In this document: positions 19,581 to 30,100 of the stretch, piece after piece
Position numbering within the stretch: position 1 is the first letter of the stretch
Layout of the letters: each line of letters starts with the position of its first letter
From: Tubulanus polymorphus
Taxonomy: Eukaryota > Nemertea > Palaeonemertea > Tubulaniformes > Tubulanidae
Assembly: GCF_964204645.1 (NCBI RefSeq)
Contig: NC_134033.1
Span: 14,696,155-14,760,154, forward strand
DNA length: 64,000 nt
Direction of reading: 5' to 3'
Made by a program: the position numbers and the translations under genes
The notes under the pieces: model-generated
Seen by the model: only the letters and a program-made list of their open reading frames with translations
What the model was told of the DNA's origin: nothing
Database searches by the model: none

Positions 19581-19586
19581 AATAAA
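19581..19586 (+). terminator. Poly(A) signal of the al/Arx-like gene (AATAAA)
   Basis: This is the first canonical AATAAA I see after the stop at 18476, implying a 3' UTR of about 1.1 kb. Assigned by position only. Confidence 0.4.
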
Positions 19587-20246
19587 TATTTAATGACACG
19601 AGGACTGGGCATTTATAGAAAATTAATTGACTGATGACAGGAAATCGAGTTGATGATCGCTGCACACGATGCAAAAGATCATATATTAAACAAAGCTATG
19701 AGGCAATGACGGACAGTAAATTTGTTAACATAAGGAATATTGGTTTCCATAGTCAGTCAGTTACCAGGTATGCTTGATCATGATTTAACTGAATAAATAA
19801 GCCACAACCATGTAGGGAAACTTAAGAGGGGATATTTTAACTCAATTCTATGAGCTATTGTAAAAAATGAATCGAATCGATGTGATAAAAACGCAGGCCC
19901 GTAACAAAAAAAAACAATCAAACGAAATCTACCAATTAGATTAATGATAGAGTCAATCCCTATTTTTAGATCAACAACGACTACACTATAGTACATGTAG
20001 CCTATAAAGACAAATTGTGTTCAGTTATTTCCTTCGATCATCAAGAATTGCCCACAGGCCATAACTGAGCATCACATTTTCAAAATCCTGCCGGGTGGGC
20101 CCCAGATCCCGTTAAATTCCACTTAAATTCTTACATTCTTTTGGAAGGATTTAAAGGACATTGTCTAATGGGAAAATAAAAACAAATTACAAGATTACAC
20201 AGGCCCTTTGGATAATATTCGCTGTTTTTTCCTTGGAGAGATATGT

Positions 20247-20256
20247 TTTATTTATT
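20247..20256 (-). terminator. Poly(A) signals of the giant gene (AATAAA, two overlapping)
   Basis: On the - strand, AATAAATAAA lies about 365 nt beyond the stop codon at 20620. It fits a short 3' UTR. Assigned by position only. Confidence 0.5.
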
Positions 20257-20619
20257 AAACGGAATCAATTTATTTACAAACAAATTTCACGTTGTCGAGC
20301 TACAGTGAAAAATGAGATAAATGACATTCAGTATTTGCCGGTACGTCAAGCAGATACGTCTTATAGTGGCGCCGCCACGCGCCGGAAGCAGGAAAGATAA
20401 AATTCCGTGTTCGAGTCCTTGGTATTATTAGCATTTGTCATCAACGTTATCTGAAATGTCAACAATCGATGATTCAATCGATCATACTCTAAAGACATTC
20501 CCTACGTCAGGTGTTCAAGGAAATTCCCTAAAATCTCATTGAAAATTCTACTTTCAAGTTTTCATCACCTACCATAGTCAGCAGTTTTATCAAATCGTGT
20601 ATCGCTTCAACGTCAATAA

Positions 20620-21149
20620 TTATATCTTGAAAATAACAAAAACAAAGGAAATTATGTTAAGGCTGGAGTTGAAAAAGATTGTTTTTATATTTTGAATAGA
20701 AAAACGTAAGAACATTTTCACATATTCAAAGGCCTACCATTTTATTCAACGTCGCTCTGAGCAAGTTCATCCCTTTATTTTTGTTGTGGGGTTTGCTTCG
20801 TTTGACGGCCGCTTGTCTCGAATTTGACACGATCTTCAATAACGAACTCACTCTATGCGCCTTTTTAGCTTGTGATTTGGCGGCTAGTTGATTCTGTAGA
20901 TAGACGATAGAAGATTAACTTATATAGAGAAGAAATGATAGCTTTTGGACCTAGAGACATTATTCGTCAATGTATTCTTCAAAAGGAGTGCTCCTAGAAT
21001 ATGATCATGTATTCAGACATTATTCAGATAAATATATTATTCCAATCATTCCCAGATCCCTTTGAACCGGTACTTAGCCAACGATTTAGACTTACTGTCT
21101 TAGCGGCTGACGGCTTCTGTGACTTTACATTTTGACCAAGCGGCATTCC
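20620..21149 (-). CDS. Giant gene exons 23-25: basic C-terminal tail
   Basis: The exons are 21096-21149 (GMPLGQNVKSQKPSAAKT), 20738-20893 (NQLAAKSQAKKAHRVSSLLK and on to TLNKM) and a last one starting at 20625, which adds only Ile and then TAA (20620-20622). Phases are all 0. The tail is basic. The last exon is short but has a good TTTTCAAG acceptor; confidence in it is lower than in the others. Confidence 0.62.
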
Positions 21150-24100
21150 CTGTGATGGAAAATGACGATCGTAAAGCAAAAACAAAAACTATTTGTAATT
21201 CCCTGATGGCCTGAACTCTTTCAACGATGAATGAATGAATCACCATAATCGATGGGAAAAAATCGAGATTTTAAATGTGGGTTCTTTAAGTAAGAGTAGC
21301 TCCATTTCTATGGGAAGGATACGGTTGAATAATTATTACAGTTACAACGCATTATGTACATCTTCTACCTTGACATCTGCCGCAGTTGCTTTCAATTTTG
21401 CCTCAGGTACCATCTTCATCACCGGTTTGTTGACGGTTACCGATCTATCTCTTTGACCTTTTGGCAACGCAATCGGCATTTTCACTGTTTTGACGACGTC
21501 ATCCAGCTTCTTAGCTTTCTCAGCACCGGTGCTGTTACCAGCTGAGACGTCAGACGTAGCATTTCCAGCAGTGGCGTTTCCAACAGTAGTATTTTCAGCC
21601 GTGGTGTTTCCAGCAGTAGCACCTTCCGACGAAGCATTCTTAGGTTTGAGGCCTTCGAGCTTTTTTCCAAGTTCATCCCGTAGCTCTTGTGGGCAGGGCA
21701 CTGTTAAGCGAATTGTATAACAGAAATAAGCATTTTGCATCCAATGATTGCAGCAGATAAACATTACGAGCTTGTGTACGACGTGTGAAGTTCGTGTCAA
21801 ATCCACTTTGTTCAGATTGTGCAACTTGGGAGTAGATGCAGGAAAATGCAAACCCACTCCGTCTTAAATTGAGCGCAAATTGTTGAGTATGGTTACTTCC
21901 AGATGGAACACGCTATAGACATGCATGTTTTAGCAGCCGATCAACATGCACAGGGTGATTTTTTTTCTATTTTGATGCCATTATCTTTTATACACACGAT
22001 TAAGATCTCTAAAACCAAAAGATATAAGTTAATCTAGTTGTAGTGTAAACGATGATTTGAAAGAACTTACGTTTCATAGAATTTCCTTTGCCTGTGGGTA
22101 AATCGAAACAGAAAAGACAGTAACAGGTGAGACTGGTTTAAATAAGACAAAAAACGAAGACTCAATCGAGTGACCCAGTGCTATGCTTACTTATGCAGAG
22201 ATCTCCGTACAGATTCCAACCGCGTGGACACTTGAATTCTAAATAATATAGAAACATCAGAAATTATTATTCAAATGTCTTTGTTGTAGTTTAATCTTTC
22301 GGAACCATACGCACTGTAACATTTGCCGTCATGTCTAATCCATGAAACTTCACACGTCTTCTCTCCCTCCTTTATTGGTTGTTCTAAATGGAGAAAATTA
22401 CATTACGCTGCTACAAACAATTCTGACTAGTTTGCAAATCGGTACAAATTTTATGATATCAATTATGCCACAGACTATATGACGAGATGCATAAATAAAT
22501 GCACATTAAGGACATACCTTTGGCGCACATGCCGTTCATTGGTTTGTAGAGTGGATCACAGGAGTATACTATAAATGATAATACCAGTAATAAACATATG
22601 GATTATAATAACTACGTAATGCAAAATGCAAAAGTTGATAAATTAACGATTCATTTCAAGTAGTGCTTCCTTTATAAGCTTGCTATACTTAGATTACTTA
22701 ATCGACCTGGAAAAATAATCACCATCTGCTAACTCGGATATGGGTCTACGTAAGGTTGTGATGATTTTGATACTTACCAAACGTCGATTTACTCACGAAT
22801 CCGTACATCGCGTTCGCATTTGGCTTTTCTGAAATAGGAGAGTGTATATTCAACGACGATCCAATTTTGCACAATGACATCAGTGAAATATTTACCTGAA
22901 ATGGCATAATTAATTCTTTTCGAAACTTAATTGGTTAACAACGCAATGAAAGTGTTTTATAGGCCTAATAAACTACTAGGTGTTAACCCAATACCATGAA
23001 AAATACCGATATACAGACAATGACAAAATAAACGATAAATGATTAAGATCGAGAGAATAGATAAAATACCTGAACATTTATCGAATCCTACCATGATTGA
23101 TCCCAATGGACAGACACGTTCTGAAATTTAGATACAAAACAAACCATATAATTCGACATCGGTAATGCCACAATTAAAAGGGCCCTAAAATCTTGGCGTG
23201 AAAAAATAAGAAAAAAGCAAACCGCTGTCAATTCAGTTACGTGGTTTTGATAGGCGGAGGTGAATAAATAAATCATTCGATCACTCTGCTTTACCAAACA
23301 GAATTTTTGATTCCCATTCAGAAAAAGCCAGTAATTTTTTTCTCGTTAATTGCCTTTCCACCTGGTCTGGGCGTTATCCATGGCAAACGGAGGCCCCAAA
23401 TCATACTTACTTATGCATGCTCCATCGATAAGATGCCATTTAGGTGGACAATCCTTCCAGGAGCGCGGTAGAGAAAATCCTAAAATAAACAGTGATCAAA
23501 GAAGACATTTATATCTGATAAGCTTGATTGAATAGAAACAGGTTGGGTCGAAGATTCATTCACTTACGCGCTGCACAGAATCTCTTATTCAGTGGTTGAA
23601 ATCCATCAGGGCAATTAACTACAACAAACGAATGAGTATCAGTGTCAATATAAATTAAATATTCGGTAGTATCTCGAAATCTTCAAATTTCAAGCTTGTT
23701 TTACTAACGTTTTAATTTTGATGTACAATGTTCGTTTTCTGAAATGTTAAGTTCAAGTATTGAATGTGGGATGATAAAAACAGGTGAGCTGAAGTAACAG
23801 TAAAACCAGCAGGCCTGGGCGAACATACCTGTGCAATGTATACCAAGACAATCAAGGATCTTTCTCTGGTAGGTCGTAAATTTAGAATACGCCTTGTCCA
23901 TATCAGCCAGTTTACCCCCTTCCGATTTCAATTTTTCATATTCATCTTTAGCAGATGCATATTGTTTCATATTACTATCTGTCAGACACTTAAAAGGACT
24001 CGCTAGTGATGGGGGCTTAGGCTTCCCTGCCGATTTGGACTTTTCAGCAGCTTCTAATTTCTTTTCTTCCTTCTTTTCATCTTTGGCGGCTTCTTCGACT

Positions 24101-27100
24101 TTTTTCTTATCCTCGGTGACTTCTTTTTTAACTTCTTCAACTTTTTTCTCAGCCCCCGGCTTTCCTTCGGCCTTTTCTTTCTCAGCTTCCTTGAGTTTAT
24201 TTTCCTTTTCTTTGAGTTTCTCAGTTTTCTCCTCTACTTTCTTCTTGGCTTTTTCTGTTTTTTCCTTTTTCTCCTCGACTTCTTTTGCGGCTCCTTTTTT
24301 GGCTGGAGCTGGAGCACCGGTTTCCTCTTTCTTTTTGGCCTCGTCCAATTTCTTTTCTTCTTTCTTTTCATCTTTGACGGCTTCTTCGACTTTTTTCTTA
24401 TCCTCGGTGACTTCTTTTTTAACTTCTTCAACTTTTTTCTCAGCTCCCGGCTTTCCTTCGGCCTTTTCTTTCTCAGCTTCTTTGAGTTTATTTTCCTTTT
24501 CTTTGAGTTTCTCAGTTTTCTCCTCTACTTTCTTCTTGGCTTTTTCTGTTTTTTCCTTTTTCTCCTCGACTTCTTTTGCGGCTCCTTCTTTGGCTGGAGC
24601 TGGAGCGCCGGTTTCCTCTTTCTTTTTGGCCTCGTCCAATTTCTTTTCTTCCTTCTTCTCATCTTCGGCCGCTTCTTCGACTTTTTTCTTATCCTCGGTG
24701 ACTTCTTTTTTAACTTCTTCAACTTTTTTCTCAGCCCCAGGCTTTCCTTCGGCTTTTTCTTTCTCAGCTTCTTTGAGTTTATTTTCCTTTTCTTTGAGTT
24801 TCTCAGTTTTCTCCTCTACTTTCTTCTTGGCTTTTTCTGTTTTTTCCTTTTTCTCCTCGACTTCTTTTGCGGCTCCCTCTTTGATTGGAGCTGGAGCACC
24901 GGTTTCTTCTTTCTTTTTGGCCTCGTCCAATTTCTTTTCTTCCTTCTTTTCATCTTCGGCGGCTTCTTCGACTTTTTTCTTATCCTCGGTGACTTCTTTT
25001 TTAACTTCTTCAACTTTTTTCTCAGCCCCAGGCTTTCCTTCGGCTTTTTCTTTCTCAGCTTCTTTGAGTTTATTTTCCTTTTCTTTGAGTTTCTCAGTTT
25101 TCTCCTCTACTTTCTTCTTGGCTTTTTCTGTTTTTTCCTTTTTCTCCTCGACTTCTTTTGCGGCTCCCTCTTTGATTGGAGCTGGAGCACCGGTTTCTTC
25201 TTTCTTTTTGGCCTCGTCCAATTTCTTTTCTTCCTTCTTTTCATCTTTGACGGCTTCTTCGACTTTTTTCTTATCCTCGGTGACTTCTTTTTTAACTTCT
25301 TCAACTTTTTTCTCAGCCCCCGGCTTTCCTTCGGCTTTTTCTTTCTCAGCTTCTTTGAGTTTATTTTCCTTTTCTTTGAGTTTCTCAGTTTTCTCCTCTA
25401 CTTTCTTCTTGGCTTCTTCTGTTTTTTCCTTTTTCTCCTCGACTTCTTTCGCGGCTCCTTCTTTGGCTGGAGCTGGAGCACCAGTTTCTTCTTTCTTTTC
25501 ATCTTTGACGGCTTCTTCGACTTTTTTCTTATCCTCGGTGACTTCTTTTTTAACTTCTTCAACTTTTTTCTCAGCCCCCGGCTTTCCTTCGGCTTTTTCT
25601 TTCTCAGCTTCTTTGAGTTTATTTTCCTTTTCTTTGAGTTTCTCAGTTTTCTCCTCTACTTTCTTCTTGGCTTTTTCTGTTTTTTCCTTTTTCTCCTCGA
25701 CTTCTTTTGCGGCTCCTTCTTTGGCTGGAGCTGGAGTGCCGGTTTCCTCTTTCTTTTTGGCCTCGTCCAATTTCTTTTCTTCCTTCTTTTCATCTTTGAC
25801 GGCTTCTTCGACTTTTTTCTTATCCTCGGTGACTTCTTTTTTAACTTCTTCGACTTTTTTCTCAGCCCCCGGCTTTCCTTCGGCCTTTTCTTTCTCAGCT
25901 TCTTTGAGTTTATTTTCCTTTTCTTTGAGTTTCTCAGTTTTCTCCTCTACTTTCTTCTTGGCTTTTTCTGTTTTTTCCTTTTTCTCCTCGACTTCTTTTG
26001 CGGCTCCTTCTTTGGCTGGAGCTGGAGCGCCGGTTTCCTCTTTCTTTTTGGCCTCGTCCAATTTCTTTTCTTCCTTCTTCTCATCTTCGGCCGCTTCTTC
26101 GACTTTTTTCTTATCCTCGGTGACTTCTTTTTTAACTTCTTCAACTTTTTTCTCAGCCCCCGGCTTTCCTTCGGCCTTTTCTTTCTCAGCTTCCTTGAGT
26201 TTATTTTCCTTTTCTTTGAGTTTCTCAGTTTTCTCCTCTACTTTCTTCTTGGCTTTTTCTGTTTTTTCCTTTTTCTCCTCGACTTCTTTTGCTGCTCCTT
26301 CTTTGGCTGGAGCTGGAGCGCCGGTTTCCTCTTTCTTTTTGGCCTCGTCCAATTTCTTTTCTTCCTTCTTTTCATCTTTGACGGCTTCTTCGACTTTTTT
26401 CTTATCCTCGGTGACTTCTTTTTTAACTTCTTCAACTTTTTTCTCAGCCCCAGGCTTTCCTTCGGCCTTTTCTTTCTCAGCTTCTTTGAGTTTATTTTCC
26501 TTTTCTTTGAGTTTCTCAGTTTTCTCCTCTACTTTCTTCTTGGCTTCTTCTGTTTTTTCCTTTTTCCCCTCGACTTCTTTCGCGGCTCCTTCTTTGGCTG
26601 GAGCTGGAGCACCAGTTTCTTCTTTCTTTTCATCTTTGACGGCTTCTTCGACTTTTTTCTTATCCTCGGTGACTTCTTTTTTAACTTCTTCGACTTTTTT
26701 CTCAGCCCCCGGCTTTCCTTCGGCCTTTTCTTTCTCAGCTTCTTTGAGTTTATTTTCCTTTTCTTTGAGTTTCTCAGTTTTCTCCTCTACTTTCTTCTTG
26801 GCTTTTTCTGTTTTTTCCTTTTTCTCCTCGACTTCTTTTGCGGCTCCTTCTTTGGCTGGAGCTGGAGCGCCGGTTTCCTCTTTCTTTTTGGCCTCGTCCA
26901 ATTTCTTTTCTTCCTTCTTCTCATCTTCGGCCGCTTCTTCGACTTTTTTCTTATCCTCGGTGACTTCTTTTTTAACTTCTTCAACTTTTTTCTCAGCCCC
27001 CGGCTTTCCTTCGGCCTTTTCTTTCTCAGCTTCCTTGAGTTTATTTTCCTTTTCTTTGAGTTTCTCAGTTTTCTCCTCTACTTTCTTCTTGGCTTTTTCT

Positions 27101-30100
27101 GTTTTTTCCTTTTTCTCCTCGACTTCTTTTACTGCTCCTTCTTTGGCTGGAGCTGGAGCGCCGGTTTCCTCTTTCTTTTTGGCCTCGTCCAATTTCTTTT
27201 CTTCCTTCTTTTCATCTTTGACGGCTTCTTCGACTTTTTTCTTATCCTCGGTGACTTCTTTTTTAACTTCTTCAACTTTTTTCTCAGCCCCAGGCTTTCC
27301 TTCGGCTTTTTCTTTCTCAGCTTCTTTGAGTTTATTTTCCTTTTCTTTGAGTTTCTCAGTTTTCTCCTCTACTTTCTTCTTGGCATTTTCTGTTTTTTCC
27401 TTTTTCCCCTCGACTTCTTTCGCGGCTCCTTCTTTGGCTGGAGCTGGAGCACCAGTTTCTTCTTTCTTTTTGGCCTCGTCCAATTTCTTTTCTTCCTTCT
27501 TTTCATCTTTGACGGCTTCTTCGACTTTTTTCTTATCCTCGGTGACTTCTTTTTTAACTTCTTCAACTTTTTTCTCAGCCCCCGGCTTTCCTTCGGCTTT
27601 TTCTTTCTCAGCTTCTTTGAGTTTATTTTCCTTTTCTTTGAGTTTCTCAGTTTTCTCCTCTACTTTCTTCTTGGCTTCTTCTGTTTTTTCCTTTTTCTCC
27701 TCGACTTCTTTCGCGGCTCCTTCTTTGGCTGGAGCTGGAGCACCAGTTTCTTCTTTCTTTTCATCTTTGACGGCTTCTTCGACTTTTTTCTTATCCTCGG
27801 TGACTTCTTTTTTAACTTCTTCAACTTTTTTCTCAGCCCCCGGCTTTCCTTCGGCTTTTTCTTTCTCAGCTTCTTTGAGTTTATTTTCCTTTTCTTTGAG
27901 TTTCTCAGTTTTCTCCTCTACTTTCTTCTTGGCTTTTTCTGTTTTTTCCTTTTTCTCCTCGACTTCTTTTGCGGCTCCTTCTTTGGCTGGAGCTGGAGTG
28001 CCGGTTTCCTCTTTCTTTTTGGCCTCGTCCAATTTCTTTTCTTCCTTCTTTTCATCTTTGACGGCTTCTTCGACTTTTTTCTTATCCTCGGTGACTTCTT
28101 TTTTAACTTCTTCGACTTTTTTCTCAGCCCCCGGCTTTCCTTCGGCCTTTTCTTTCTCAGCTTCTTTGAGTTTATTTTCCTTTTCTTTGAGTTTCTCAGT
28201 TTTCTCCTCTACTTTCTTCTTGGCTTTTTCTGTTTTTTCCTTTTTCTCCTCGACTTCTTTTGCGGCTCCTTTTTTGGCTGGAGCTGGAGCACCGGTTTCC
28301 TCTTTCTTTTTGGCCTCGTCCAATTTCTTTTCTTCTTTCTTTTCATCTTTGACGGCTTCTTCGACTTTTTTCTTATCCTCGGTGACTTCTTTTTTAACTT
28401 CTTCAACTTTTTTCTCAGCTCCCGGCTTTCCTTCGGCCTTTTCTTTCTCAGCTTCTTTGAGTTTATTTTCCTTTTCTTTGAGTTTCTCAGTTTTCTCCTC
28501 TACTTTCTTCTTGGCTTTTTCTGTTTTTTCCTTTTTCTCCTCGACTTCTTTTGCGGCTCCTTCTTTGGCTGGAGCTGGAGCGCCGGTTTCCTCTTTCTTT
28601 TTGGCCTCGTCCAATTTCTTTTCTTCCTTCTTCTCATCTTCGGCCGCTTCTTCGACTTTTTTCTTATCCTCGGTGACTTCTTTTTTAACTTCTTCAACTT
28701 TTTTCTCAGCCCCAGGCTTTCCTTCGGCTTTTTCTTTCTCAGCTTCTTTGAGTTTATTTTCCTTTTCTTTGAGTTTCTCAGTTTTCTCCTCTACTTTCTT
28801 CTTGGCTTTTTCTGTTTTTTCCTTTTTCTCCTCGACTTCTTTATCGGCTCCCTCTTTGATTGGAGCTGGAGCACCGGTTTCTTCTTTCTTTTTGGCCTCG
28901 TCCAATTTCTTTTCTTCCTTCTTTTCATCTTCGGCGGCTTCTTCGACTTTTTTCTTATCCTCGGTGACTTCTTTTTTAACTTCTTCAACTTTTTTCTCAG
29001 CCCCAGGCTTTCCTTCGGCTTTTTCTTTCTCAGCTTCTTTGAGTTTATTTTCCTTTTCTTTGAGTTTCTCAGTTTTCTCCTCTACTTTCTTCTTGGCTTT
29101 TTCTGTTTTTTCCTTTTTCTCCTCGACTTCTTTTGCGGCTCCCTCTTTGATTGGAGCTGGAGCACCGGTTTCTTCTTTCTTTTTGGCCTCGTCCAATTTC
29201 TTTTCTTCCTTCTTTTCATCTTTGACGGCTTCTTCGACTTTTTTCTTATCCTCGGTGACTTCTTTTTTAACTTCTTCAACTTTTTTCTCAGCCCCCGGCT
29301 TTCCTTCGGCTTTTTCTTTATCAGCTTCTTTGAGTTTATTTTCCTTTTCTTTGAGTTTCTCAGTTTTCTCCTCTACTTTCTTCTTGGCTTTTTCTGTTTT
29401 TTCCTTTTTCTCCTCGACTTCTTTCGCGGCTCCTTCTTTGGCTGGAGCTGGAGCGCCGGTTTCCTCTTTCTTTGTGGCGCCGTCCAATTTCTTTTCTTCT
29501 TTCTTTTCATCTTTGACGGCTTCTTCGACTTTTTTCTTATCCTCGGTGACTTCTTTTTTAACTTCTTCAACTTTTTTCTCAGCCCCCGGCTTTCCTTCGG
29601 CTTTTTCTTTCTCAGCTTCCTTGAGTTTATTTTCCTTTTCTTTCAGTTTCTCAGTTTTCTCCTCTACTTTCTTCTTGGCCTTTTCTGTTTGTTCCTTTTT
29701 CTCCTCGACTTCTTTTGCGGCTCCTTCTTTGGCTGGAGCTGGAGCGCCGGTTTCCTCTTTCTTTTTGGCCTCGTCCAATTTCTTTTCTTCCTTCTTTTCA
29801 TCTTCGGCGGCTTCTTCGACTTTTTTCTTATCCTCGGTGACTTCTTTTTTAACTTCTTCAACTTTTTTCTCAGCCCCCGGCTTTCCTTCGGCTTTTTCTT
29901 TCTCAGCTTCTTTGAGTTTATTTTCCTTTTCTTTCAGTTTCTCAGTTTTCTCCTCTACTTTCTTCTTGGCATTTTCTGTTTTTTCCTTTTTCTCCTCGAC
30001 TTCTTTTGCGGCTCCCTCTTTGGCTGGAGCTGGGGCACCGCTTTCTTCTTTCTTTTTGGCGTCGTCCAATTTCTTTTCTTCCTTCTTTTCATCTTTTGCT

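Larger units (their letters stand above)
18477..20619. other. Convergent intergenic region
   Basis: This holds the 3' UTR of the al/Arx-like gene (+) and the 3' UTR of the giant gene (-), tail to tail. There is one element end at 18550. A segment at 19839 (AACTCAATTCTATGAGCTAT) recurs with changes at 50919. No gene was seen. Confidence 0.6.

Noticed and set aside
20575-20624. Longer last giant-gene exon in a different frame (IIIDVEAIHDLIKLLTM)
   Set aside because: It needs one extra base from the preceding exon, which ends in phase 0. In the phase that fits, the exon reads Ile then stop.
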